This document shows, piece by piece, positions 51,401 through 63,500 of a stretch of 64,000 nt of DNA. The notes beneath the pieces are model-generated. The model made no database searches. It saw only the letters and a program-made list of their open reading frames with translations, and was not told the DNA's origin. Positions within the stretch are counted from its first letter, which is position 1. Each line of letters opens with the position of its first letter. The stretch comes from Tomocerus qinae (Eukaryota; Arthropoda; Collembola; Entomobryomorpha; Tomoceridae). Location of the stretch: the NCBI GenBank assembly GCA_020055645.1, contig CM034548.1, positions 43,020,296 to 43,084,295 of the forward strand, written 5' to 3'. The position numbers were made by a program, and so were the translations under genes.

Positions 51401-52649
51401 ACCGCAGAAACTCACTAGACAGGTCTCTTGTGGTGAATACGAAAGTTGATATTTAGGAATCTACGGAACGATATAAGACCTCCTCGCTTACTATTCATCT
51501 TGTTTTCCTATTTCCGGTTATATTGGGAAAGACAATTACTAGCGGTGTCACTCACTGTATGTGTCGTTCGGAAATCTATCACAGAATTATGATTGTTTTT
51601 TGTATGGTAGCCAAATATTATGCCAATCCATTCTAGCTTTCAAAGAGGTTGCTAGTATATTGTTATTAGGTTCAAGGAGAAACGTGCCGTTGGAAGCTTA
51701 GTAGCAATCTAACAATAATCTGATACTGTGAATTAAACTTTTGATGGATTTGATTAACTACAACCACAATCTAACTATTCCCTTTATCCATTATGCGGCT
51801 TTCCGCACAATCATTTTATCGTAGTGGGACCTATTAAATACTATCTAGAGACTAATCACAATATAGTAAGCAATTAGTTAACTTAAACTGGCAAAATTAG
51901 GTTCAATCGTTATTCTACTATCGAGTACAGAATATTGAAAACTTTTCTCATTTGCCCCAAATTCCATTTTTATAGTAGCAATCTAGCAATAATTATTGGA
52001 GTATAAAAAATCTTAGAAAATCTGGTAAATTTTAATTTCCTTATCTCTATAGTATAATAGTGGATAGATAGGATTCTTACAACACAAACACACTCGTAGT
52101 TTTCTATGGATTGAACAAAATGTTTATTTTTAGAGGAATGAAATTTCAGAGTAAACAAGGACGAATTTAAAATACTATTGATTTAATATAAATAATTCAT
52201 GCTTTCGCAATTTGGCTGGTATGTTAGAGCTGAGGTTGTATTTTTCTTCAACGCGTTTGTTAGAATAAAAATTTTGAGGGAAAAGCCCGTCGTTAGCTGT
52301 GACTGCATTTACCGAAGTCTGCATATGTACGTAGAATGTGAATATTGTGTTTGTATTAAAGTTAAGGAGAAAATTCTTAAGCGGCTGCTGCCATTCCATT
52401 AATGACCATTATTCTCAAGAATTCGCTATTTTAACTAACGAAATTTTAATTAGTAGCTTACAGCATATAGAATTAAATAAAGTTTTTCATGCTTCTAATA
52501 AACAGATTTCTACTAATCTCACTCAACATTTTCAAGTGGTAGATAATGCTCTTTAGTCAATCGAAGTAAATTTTTCAAAAGAAAATTGAATTTTCCATCA
52601 AAGGCCTGTCTTATTTCCATTTCTAAAGCTGGTAGTATTCAACAAACAG
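48423..52649. other. Non-coding; no gene seen
   Basis: AT-rich sequence without supportable features; only short open frames on either strand. Confidence 0.4.
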
Positions 52650-53141
52650 TTAAAGTGACAGAGATAAATCTTGCAGTGTAAATAATCTTACAGTTAGTCG
52701 ATTCGAAAAAGTAATATTACCCACAAGCAGAAAATTACAAATGTGGCAGTTGTGCCACTGCATAAAGGTAAACATTTCCAAGTCAGAAGGTTCGATATAA
52801 AGCCAAAGAAAACCAAAACGAAACATTGAAAACATGCACGACGGGAACAGCAATAATAATATTATTATATGCAGACTGTACATCAGACGTCGCAAGTAAA
52901 TATATTCAGATTCAGCCCCAATTCGATTTCCAATCGTAAATAGATGCACCAAAAGGAGAGGATTGTTATGCATTATAAAATATCTGAAAACTGCATAACA
53001 GATGTATGTAAAAGTTGTAAATTCAGGGACCGTTTCAACGTACGGTTTAAGATTTGTATTCAGAAAACGCGTGACATTCCATTGTAGAGGTTTTTGCAAA
53101 CATGCAGTAATACAAAGTACAATATTGTATTTGCCATGCAT
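52650..53141 (-). CDS. Hydrophobic open frame, possible exon or pseudogene
   Basis: A 163-codon frame from ATG. The same frame stays open 19 codons further upstream, to about 53198, so about 182 codons without a stop, which is unusual in DNA this AT-rich. The peptide is rich in L, I, F, Y and C, with a strong membrane segment (SLHIIILLLLFPSCMFSMF) after a basic YLRRLMY, followed by PSDLEMFTF. The order loosely recalls the N-terminal part of insect chemoreceptors, but no diagnostic motif is present and I do not assign it. A consensus-like donor (ACT/GTAAGA, exon end 52692) lies near its 3' end. It may be a first exon, a decayed receptor or chance. Confidence 0.22.
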   Translation of the reverse strand: MHGKYNIVLCITACLQKPLQWNVTRFLNTNLKPYVETVPEFTTFTYICYAVFRYFIMHNNPLLLVHLFTIGNRIGAESEYIYLRRLMYSLHIIILLLLFPSCMFSMFRFGFLWLYIEPSDLEMFTFMQWHNCHICNFLLVGNITFSNRLTVRLFTLQDLSLSL

Positions 53142-54320
53142 ATATTTAACTTTGTTGTTGATAGGAAGTGGTAAATTCTTTTTGAAAAGTCTAAGTATTT
53201 ATACAGTCGGCAGTTTTCACATCTTAGCAAATAAAGTTAAATGGTAGAAATTCTTCTTTCATCCAGTCAGACTGTCTGCAGTTACATGTCTACTAATGTG
53301 GAGATGCATCACTTTGCAATCGGAAACTGTAATTCCTCTTTCAAGGATCTCTCTGCTGCTTTTCTTTCATCTTTTTTCGATTTAGTCAGCCGTTCACAAT
53401 TCACATGCAAATGGAGATCCTAAATATGGAGGTGAAATGCTAACACCATGCATCTGTATGCACTGAAATACAGTATCGTCGTAAATATACACAAAGCATT
53501 AAGCATCAACCCGCTCTTTGTCCCACTCTCTGGCGATTAGGGAAGCTTTTATGAGCATCCTCAGAAACAGTAACGTTACTAATCACCATTAGCATACGCA
53601 CCACAACACTTCACTTTTGCATTTTTGTTTGCTTATGCTTTCCGTTGCATTTTCACCAATATAGCTATAAGTGCCACTACAAATATAAAACCCAAGCGCT
53701 CGAAACTAAAGCAAGTTATAGAGGCTTCGCCTTTCATTTTATCTGCAGAAGCCGACAGTCAGCTCTCTTTGTATGTAACTTTGAAATGTTGTAGCCTAAA
53801 GGAATTCAGAAAGGAAATCGAATGTTTTTGATAAACTCTAACTTTAGGTACCTCAACCATGACAAGTGACAATACATTCATACCGAAGATATACAAGTTA
53901 ATTATTATTAGTAATTACAAAGAACAGAACGCCAAAATATGATGTAAAACTCAAAAGTGCTGCAATTCATGCGGTGGTAAAGTAAATAGAAACCATGCGT
54001 TTAAAGAACAGACGTAGACATAACGGATTATACGCATTTTAGCATGAAAAGAAACAAACATAATCTTTTATATGTATTTTACACAAAAATATGCTCTACT
54101 CAGTGATTTCAAAATATAACCAATGAAATATTTGTGGCTAAACTTTTTGTAGTTAAGTAATTGCGTTGGGGGACTGATGGCCTATACTATCACGAAGCCT
54201 TGCTATAATATAGTACGCTTTTTTGTATGTGGTATAGCTGCAGTAGATACATTAATCAATGACCGCTCCTCTCTGCACGGGCCTTATCCCATGACTTCTT
54301 CTAATAGAAATATATTTATG

Positions 54321-55015
54321 ACTAGTGAACCCAGCAAAGGGACGAACCTAGTACTCAAATCCAGCAGGTAACCCATCATAACAATAATCACAATCCCAAA
54401 AAAGTCATTGGTATTTCCCTAAGGTTATTATGCTTATTGTGATAGATGTATATTTTTCATTAAAGCCCAGGTACATGGAAACGAAAATGATTTCTCGACT
54501 ATCATATTTGCAAGTAACTTTTTTTGGAAATTCCCTAAGGATCTGAGACCACAGGTTCTAAGGCCATATAGTAAATTTTAAAAAATTCTTCGAACCCTAT
54601 TTTTCAGTAGTTATATTGAAAATTCCACATTTTGGTCTTTGACTTGAACATATAAATTCGCAAAATATAATGCACAAAAAACACACATTTTTTGGTTTCA
54701 AACGATGATATCTTTCAAGTCGAAGCCCAAAATGTGGAATTTTAAATATAACTACTATAGGATAAGTTTCGAAGAATTTTTTAAAAACTATTGCATGGGT
54801 GTAGGACCAGTGGTCTCAGATCCTTAGGGAATTTCCAAAAAAAGTACAAATTTTTCCGATTCCCATTTACCCTCTATGATAATTTTTGCTGGTTACCCAG
54901 CAACATCCCCATTTGTGGCAAAAACAATCTGAGTCTTTTGAAACATGCACCATTGCCTTAACTACAGAAAACAAAAACCAATTTGACAATGAAAGACTCA
55001 ATTTTTAATAAACAT
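54321..55015 (+). repeat. Dispersed repeat A, copy A3 (partial, interrupted)
   Basis: Starts ACTAGTGAACCCAGCAAAG and follows A2 through the cognates of CTATCACAGTAGTAAAAAC and GGCATTTCCCTTATAG. It is then interrupted by the hairpin at 54518-54847 and resumes with GACAATGAAAGACTCAATTT near 54985. The outer part of repeat A is missing after about 55015. It shares the same ACTAG...CCCAGC terminus as A1 and A2. Confidence 0.7.
54518..54847. mobile_element. Fold-back MITE-like hairpin
   Basis: Two inverted arms of about 130 bp (about 54518-54648 and 54715-54847) separated by about 66 bp. The arms share TTTTTTTGGAAATTCCCTAA, GGATCTGAGACCAC, AAAAAATTCTTCGAA, CAGTAGTTATATT (TATAGTAGTTATATT in the other arm) and AAAATTCCACATTTTGG. 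The inner parts are diverged by point changes. It has no coding sequence. The terminus near GTAACTTTTTTT is blurred by the T-run, so a target duplication cannot be fixed. It interrupts repeat A3 and is therefore younger than it. Confidence 0.85.
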
Positions 55016-55209
55016 CAGTTTTATACTATTTGTTTAATGCAGAATAAATAGCTTTGAATTCTAATACAGCCAACTATGGCGGACCATCTCATCAATGCCC
55101 CGGTAGGTTCTATAAGGAATTTAAAAAAATTAAACTCCATTTCGGCTATAATAATTGTTACTTACCTTTTTATTATGTAACTAGCTGAATCCTGTGTTGA
55201 AATCTGTAA

Positions 55210-55460
55210 ATTTCTAGCGACTGCGCATTGGCCCGAAATTCAAAGACCGTTGATTGGACTCAGTACTCAGTACTGATAGTCTAAGTCTAGTCCTTGCTCA
55301 TTAATTGCAAAATATTACCCTTACTCATTAATTGCAAAATATTACCCTTACTCATTAATTATTAATTACAAAATATTACGGACAAATATACAAACCTTAA
55401 TACATTCAAAAAAATTCCATGCGCATGTCCCACTTTATGTTTAAAAGATTATGTTTATGT
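55210..55460 (+). repeat. Dispersed repeat B, copy 1, with 27-bp tandem units
   Basis: Shares TTCTAGCGACTGC, GGCCCGAAATTCAA, ATTACGGACA and CATGCGCATGTCCC with the copy at 59480. Within it, about three copies of a 27-bp unit (CCTTACTCATTAATTGCAAA plus ATATTAC) lie at 55292-55379. The family is not identified and no coding was seen. Confidence 0.65.
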
Positions 55461-56005
55461 AGAGTAAAGATGTAAAAGGCAAAAATAACTTTCTCATCAG
55501 AAAAATATGATACTGAATTTTTGAAGAAATCCAATTCAAAACATGCATAGCTACTACAAACACAAAGCACAATCAAAAACAAAGGTGTTGGTAGTTTTTA
55601 AATAATTACACAATAGACCTCAACGCAGAAGTTAGAAAATGCATAGCATACCTCACTTTGCTCATTTTAGGGACATCATCCAAATGCAGACAAACTTATT
55701 CACTTAATTTTATCATAGATATAAAAGTGTAATTATAGTTCAAATTAAAGCATTTCTTGTAGTTATATCATGATATAAAAATACTACTGTGTTTGTATAT
55801 GTGACATAATCATTCTCTGAGTTAATTAACAGTTTATATACTTGATCTTAAGACATCATAATTATTAAATTTTTAAACACTTTAACCGGGTCAAAACATT
55901 TTAAGCAAAGATGAATACGTCAAATTGATGTTTCTGAACCGAGTGAATAACTCTAAGACAATAGATATGAGGAAACGAGTGAATGTTGTTGACGTCTATA
56001 CTTAC

Positions 56006-56188
56006 CAGGGAACAAAAAAGGTACTCCTTTTTTACAAAAAAGTAAAAACGGTACTCTTATTTTACAAAGGAATAATAAAGTACTACTTTTTAAAACAAAA
56101 AGCAGTCCCTTTTACCTTTTTTACCTCATTTACATGTAAAGTTTACCTTTTTTAAATAAAGGCAAAGAAGGTCTTTTTTTGTTCCCTG
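56006..56188. mobile_element. Small MITE, 183 bp, CAGGGAACAAAA ends
   Basis: Starts CAGGGAACAAAAAAGG and ends CTTTTTTTGTTCCCTG, an inverted pair. The flanking octamers ATACTTAC and ATACTCAA match at 6 of 8 positions, consistent with a hAT-like 8-bp duplication that has drifted. The interior is made of short GTAC/TTTTTACAAA motifs. A 76-codon open frame through it is not a gene. Confidence 0.7.
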
Positions 56189-59100
56189 ATACTCAAATTG
56201 CAACCTCTCCAAGAGATTCAAGATCATCCTTAGAACATGATGTGAAATTCTATTTGTATATTTTTTAACATGCTACGCAAACAGTGCAAGATAAATATGT
56301 AAATAGTTACGAAAACGAATTATATTATACCACAAGATGTGAGCGTTGGCAATGCAACGTTACGATACACGATAAGTGTAGTTTGAAATGCAATGAAACG
56401 GAGTTTACATTAAGGACTTACGTTTAGATAGGTATTATTGTAGTAGGAACGAAAGAATAGGTCTTTGTGTTGCAATTCCTTTCGGAATACATATCTCGGG
56501 GACAACAATTCAAATGAAATCGGAGGAAAGAATGTACGTTTTCGTCTCAAGGTCACTGATTCAGTCCGTAAACTTCTTCATGTATTCGTAAGGCGAGAAA
56601 AACATCCGTTTTATTGCTTATGTTAATGTTAACTTTGCTGATTTCTTCCTCTTTAAGCTCAGAATGCGTTCTAAAAAAAGTAAAGGTCGCCAGTAGGCTC
56701 ATCCTTTGTAGGTTTACTTCCGCCATATTCTAACCTTGTGAAACAACAAAGAATCAGTGATGTAGTTTGTTAAAGGTTAAAGTTATAACGACTGAACTGC
56801 TTCATAGTGAGTTAAATACAACTAGGATCAGTTTTTTTCTTTTGTGACTTTTCTGAGCATTAACTCAAAGTTGAAAGTTAAGCCAACGTGATCTATCAAT
56901 GTCTGTATACCGCCGAAAAGTAATGTCATTTATTTTCATTCATTTCATTTCATTTCATTTATTCATTTATTTATTTACAGCGAATAATTTGGATACATTT
57001 TGAATGAAAGCTCTTCGACATTATTTTGCCAAATTACACAATTTTTTTTAATAAAATAGTTTTTTGGAGTATATCACCAAATTTAGAAATTGAGATTTAA
57101 GTCTGCCTTGGCTGGTAGGATATTATGCATAACTTCGGATTTCGGATCGAAAACAAAAATTCATGAATTAGCTATAATATAGTCATAGTGGTGAATTGGT
57201 GTGTAATGTAATGTGTAATGTTAAGCTAAATCGTTTAGTCCACACAGGCTGTAATACGTCTTTCAACAAAAAATATTTTATTGTTAGTAGGCCATTTTAT
57301 GATGTCTATTATTTTTCAACATGCTTTCGATTGTTGCACAGTTCCTTTTCCACATCCTAAAATTGACCATTTTTAAAAGGTTCACTATGTAAAATTTTAA
57401 TGAGCGAACTAAATGTATTTGCCCACAGATCCACAACCAGCTTTGATACATGAAAGTATAAAACTATCTTTTTGAGTCACTTCGTGAAAGTGCAATCTGG
57501 AGACTACATAATAACCAAAGTAGTATACTTTATGTGGAGATACAAGTACAAGTATTTGCATATTAGAGTATCCAAATGAGATAGACTGGACATAAGTACT
57601 TGTACAGTGCAGAAGGGGATTTATGCCAAAACAGATTACATTGTGTAACGTTACCAGGATATTATGGGTCAGGTTTTTATGAGTTGCGTTTTTTGGGTTT
57701 TTTGGCAAAAATTTGTTTTACTTAAAATCCTCGTTGGTTTATTGGGTTTTTCAAAAAGTTTGGATACTTTAAAGCTTCTATCACAAAGTAGTAACTAAAG
57801 TAGTTGAAAAAACAAGTTTTTACTTAGAACAAATGTCTCATAGCTCCATACACATTTTAATCCTTGTGAATATGCTCCATAGATTATTGCGCTCAATTTT
57901 AATTTAATTAATTTGCCCTCGTAATTCACAATTCAAGAAAATTTAACCAACAATGGGATTTCATAATCTAGGTTTGCTCTTTAAAATATTATCATTCATA
58001 GTCAATAGTGTATCAGTAAATGTTATCCAGCAGAATTGCAAGAATTTAGATAGACATTTTACCTCTACTGTTTAAGCATTAAGCATGTTAAATTTAAACG
58101 TGTTTATGCTTCAGTTTATGTTTTTATAGATGGAAATAGCGGCAGTTGCTCCATTACACGGTTCCTGTTATTACCAGTTGTGATTTCCTTACAATATGAT
58201 TTATTACAGGCTTATAAGTTACAAGGCTTGCACTTATACCTACAATTATCTCAAAACCTCATAAACCAAAAATACCCATTCGATTCGGGGACTTTTCGAT
58301 ACCTTGGACATCTATTCTAATAACTATTATACTAAGCACTAATAAAGCACGAACAGAGATACAGTCACAGAAACCATTCCGTTATGAAAATGGAACATTT
58401 GTTTATGTTTTTGGGAACACTGTCGATGTGTGAACCTGTGTGTGTTCTATTGATTTTTATGGTACAATATTTACCTACTATAGCATTTAAAAAATATGGC
58501 AAAGTGATTAGGTGATTAATGATGGTATTAGACCTCTGCTATTATTGAACACTATTACGTTTTTGTCTGTCTTACATTTTGTTTAATTGTTTGTAGGCAT
58601 GTATTACTGATTCTGTTGAATTTATTCAGTGAAGACAACATCCACAATAACAAAGCTATCTATGCACTCGTGTTTTCTCATGTATACCCACTCTTCCGTG
58701 TCATGTCACAACGTCACAAAAAAGCAATTTTGCCTTATTTGGTCTCTATAGTATATTATTATCATTTTCTTTACAAATTACTCGACCGTATACGGCAACA
58801 CGAGTACATTGTTATTTATATTATACTTGAATACTTCCTCGTGAAACCTTTGAGCAAAACTAATTAAAAAAGTTTGTCAACTATGATGTTCCAATGCTTA
58901 TTACTCTGCCACAACAATAAGACAAATGTCTTGTTAAGTATAGAAACGGTTTTCATAACTAGAAAACCATGATAATATTCACAATGTGGTTGCTGTATGA
59001 GATTCAACTTTTTTCATATTAATTATTTATGCAACAAGAGGCTCGATTTCATTCATACATGACATTGACATACTTTTAAACTCTTTATGCAACGCAAATT

Positions 59101-59479
59101 GATTATTTAGTATTTGCAGGCATCTAGACAGTAGACAGTATTTTTAATAAAACCAAATACATTTGCATCTTACTAAGTCCAATCTCGAGAATTGTACTAA
59201 GTATATGGAACAGTATTATTGTCTGTTTTGAACACAATTCTTGAGAAGTCATTCGTGAATTAATATTAAAACAAGCTGGAAAATAATAAACTATGGATTC
59301 AGGAATCGGAAAAATGATGCTATGTATATATTTAATATTGCTAGTCATTCAAAGTCTGTACCTAATCACCATTCCTATAAGTGCAAGCAGAAAATTAGTG
59401 CTCTTGGAATGCATTAACTGTGAATATATTATTACTAACTGTAAACCTAGCACAATGTGCTAGAAAAAATGATGGAATA
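56189..59479. other. Non-coding; ATTT-rich tract, no gene seen
   Basis: Contains a CATTT/ATTT simple repeat at about 56931-56980. Open frames at 57409-57708 (minus, 99 codons) and 58616-58867 (+) have no support. Confidence 0.4.
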
Positions 59480-59700
59480 AATTCTAGCGACTGCATATGG
59501 CCCGAATTTCAACGATAGACTGATTATTTAGCAGACCAATTGTTGATGTATAAGCTTTTTGAAATTGTATTGTTAGCCTATAGTCATTACTCATTACAAA
59601 AAGGTACGGACATCCATACCGACATAGGTAGATATCGACAGAATTTCATGTGCATGTCCCCGTTTGCGTTTATCTAATAGTAAAGATAATATTTATATCT
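59480..59700 (+). repeat. Dispersed repeat B, copy 2
   Basis: Matches the copy at 55210 in order: TTCTAGCGACTGC, GGCCCGAATTTCAA, TACGGACA, TTTCATGTGCATGTCCC. Just upstream, CCTAGCACAATGTGCTAGAA resembles the palindrome at 2537-2557, suggesting that a related element lies beside the first MITE. Confidence 0.6.
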
Positions 59701-60575
59701 TTATTAACTTGGCAAGATGTACGTTTCTAAAATTCTACATTATGCACAAATTCGGTTCAGACTCAGCGAGAGCGATATTAACATACAGTAATTTATTTTT
59801 TACGCAATTGTCTTACAATGAAAACTATGTAGCTTAGCTAATAATATATGAAATTAATCTTTATTGGTTTGCAAAATAACAAAACACATAATGGCATTGT
59901 AATTTGTAATAATAAACACGCTTATTTAGTAAACATGGAGATACTTATCATTACCAAACTTATTTTGCTAAATGGCACTACTAAAATAAATTATTTATTG
60001 TTACAGTCAGTAAAATATTAGGCACTTATCTTCATTTCATAACATTCGTGCAATAACAGACGGTAAAATATAAGCGAAAGACATGAAATGGCAATTGAAT
60101 TGGCTGCCAAAGGGGAATACAAATAACATAAATAGATAATTTTATTTTGTGACGAGGTTAACTACCAAGCATGAAAGGATTAACATCAATAAGCTTATTA
60201 GCACTCACTGAACCCAAATTTACCTAATTAATCATTAGTGGTATTAGTAGTGCAAAAAGGTAAATCCATTCATAATAGTAAAATATGCAAATGGGATATA
60301 ATGATACAGATAGTAAATATGTGTCTTTTGTGTAAGGCCTTCTTAAGTAGACTTACGTTCTACTTATTACATACTTTAGGAGATAAATGTATTTACATCC
60401 TCTGTTTTTAATGAATTTCTCCAACTTTGAAGAGAAGTAATTGAAGTAAATAATATCAGTATTTCAGTATCAGTGATAGGGCATAATCTTCTAAAAGGTA
60501 ATCGTAATTCATATATTGGTACATCTACAATAATAGTTCAGCTAATGAAATATGAAAGTTATCTAGCACTCATGA

Positions 60576-63500
60576 TTATGATATTCCCTTTTTAACATTT
60601 TGAAACTTGGCAGGGTTAGGGTATTGTTTATTGATTTGATTATGCATATTGTGTTGTAAATTGGTTTGAGGGATAACATTAGGATGGTTGAGGAGGTTCC
60701 TGTTACTTTCGGACTCAAGCGTCGCTTTCTCTTGTTTAATTGCAATTTTGACTAAAATCGGTCCTGGGTCTTTTTCACTGTAGGGCACGATGGGAAGGAA
60801 TCCGCCGTGAATGATTTTGGGAGGAGTGAATTCTTGTTTGTCCACTAGTTCAGAGGAGTTAGAGCTTCGGAGTGGCTTTTCCTCACCGTAGGAATTCTCT
60901 TTGCTGTTCTCATCGACGGAGACAGCAGATTTGTTGTCCAGGGTGATTGTCACTGCTTGTCTACCTTCCGCAATTGCGTCTGGGCTTTTCTCGCTTTGGG
61001 AAGCGAGTGCGGAGGTGACGTCATTGGACGTTGGCGAGAGGACTTCATAAACGGTTCTCTCGCTCCCTTCTACTTGCAGCACATCTGCAGGGGCCTCCAG
61101 TCCTTTCGAGTCTCTATCTCCTGCACTGACATCAACATCTGAATTGTAAGTGGCATTAGTAGTCCCATTGGAGAGGATGTTTGCACTTGGCAGAGGAACG
61201 TCTCCGTTGTCCCCCGGAGCACTTGCAACAGCAACTTGATTTTCTGAGCCCGCTGTTAGGTATGTGTCGACAAGGTCTTCTGTAATATTTCTGGCACGTG
61301 AAGTTCTACCGTTGTACCTATTCATATGGTTCATGATATGCTGAGAAATCTGCATGTGTTGGTGGTACTCTTTGAGGTGGTCGGAAGGAAGTTGTTTCTG
61401 GGCTGGCACCGCGTGGAGTGTTGGAGAACCCACGGGTTTGGTTACAACAGGATTCCCATTATATCCTTGAGAATTGAAACTTACTGACACCGATGGATTG
61501 GAAATAGGTTTGCTTTGGAGAGAGCCTGAGTTGTAGATATTAGATTTAGTCTGTTGTGGCTGCTGAAAGTTGTTGTAGCTATTGTATCCATTAGAGTTTA
61601 CAATATTCTGAGTCGCATGGCTTGGATAATGGTAAGCGGAAGGAAGTTTGCTTTCCCTCAAAACAATTGGAGGCGTGGATAGGGACTGGCCCCAATAACT
61701 CCCAGACTGTGTAGATGGATTTGGTGAAATACTAATTGCAGGTGGTGCATTTGTAAACAATTTCAAATCGGAATTAGGATTCAGTTGAGGTTGTTGAACG
61801 TTTAGAGACTGTGGAGGCGGAGAGTAGAGTTGTTGCGAGTAGTCTGCAGCATTAGAGTTGATGGAGTAGCCTGAGTAGCCTCCTTTAAACTGTTGAGATG
61901 ATTGTGGGGGAGATTGAGACTTCCAAGAATCCGCAGCAGATGCGGATTGAGATGGGAAACTCAAGTAGGATTCCGGTTGCAGATTCTCTGAGTGGGAGCT
62001 TATTCCATGGGAAAGCTTCTGGCCACTCGAGAGATGGACAGGCAAAGTTTTCATTTCGTTCGACGAGTACAAATTGTTCTGTTCCTTTGTGTCCACACTC
62101 ACAGCTTCTCCGTACTGGATATTAACAGTTTGCTGCATCTTGGGGTTATGGTGGGGCAATATGGGAAGAGTATAGCTGAGAGGTCCAGGGCTTGGAACTT
62201 GGCTCACATAATTCTGTCGCTTATCCTGCTCTGCTCCTTCCGACAGGATGTTATTCCCATGGTAGTGAGATCGGGTCGGTGTATTTAGTGGCTGGACTTG
62301 CTGATAAGTCTGCGGAGGAGATGTCGGCTGTGGATAATGAAGAGGGGACGGTGTGGAGTAAGAGATTTGGCTCGGCACAAATGGAGACGTCGAAACACTG
62401 TGTCCATCTTTTCCACCCACAGGAGGCTTCCCATCTGCCAACTCAATAGAGAATCCTTGATGATTTGACGTTACGTGATAATTAATATTATCGAAGGCTG
62501 GCTGGAGAAGAGATGTTGGAGTGTCGGTTATTCGGTTTGCATGGTAGAAATTCTGATGGGCTGCGTTAACTGACGAAAGATCTAAAGTACTTATCTGTGG
62601 CTGGACTATTTGTGGTTGCGGCAAGTTATTTTGTTCTGGAACATTGACGGGAGCGGCAGGTTGGATTTTTGTTTCAATTGGGTGTCTATTGAAAATATTG
62701 GTCTCCTCAATTCTTTGTGGAGCTGGGGCGCGAATATTTGGGTTTTCAAAGTTCACCTGATTAATTTCGTACTTATTTTCTTTTCGTGGAATATCTTGAC
62801 TAACTGTCGCTGGGGGAAGCACTGTTCTGGGGGTTGTCAACGAGGAAGTCGCTCTCCATCCAGAGAAGTCGAATTTTTCTGGAACAGGAAATCGTGACGA
62901 GGTTTTAGATTTAGAGGCGGAATAATTGTGCTCGCTTTGTTCATTTACTCGAGTAAACTCGACCGCCGGTCCTATGTTTGCTGGGAGTGTTTGTGTTGGC
63001 AATGGTGATGGTGCTGCGTAGTTGTTGCGGAATTGAATAGCTGGTGGCGGGGGAGATGTGGAAGGTGTAAGTGGCAGAACGTACGCGGGAGTCGTGGCGG
63101 GTACATTGTTCTCTATGGAGTAGAAGGTGGGAGCAACGGTGACCGGGGCAACGGGAGATGTCGGGGAATATATATAGGGCGCTTCGGTTGGAGGGATTTG
63201 ATATAAGAAATCTTTCTCTGTTGTGGTGGCTAATTGGGACGGTATTTGCTGAGCTATGGAGAAAGTTGTGAAAGTCGGAGGTGGCATTTCTCTGTCAGTC
63301 GTGGACGTTTTAATTGCGGTCATGACACGTTCTGGTTTGACGGATTCAGGCATAAGGATTTCTGGTGCGGAAAAGTCATTTGCTTTATGCGCATTGACTT
63401 TGGTCTTCTGCTTCTTCCTCATTTTCATTCTGGTCTCTTCGACAGGCGTCTGCGATAGTTGAGACACTGGGAATCTGTTTAGCTGGTGCTCTTTGACAAT

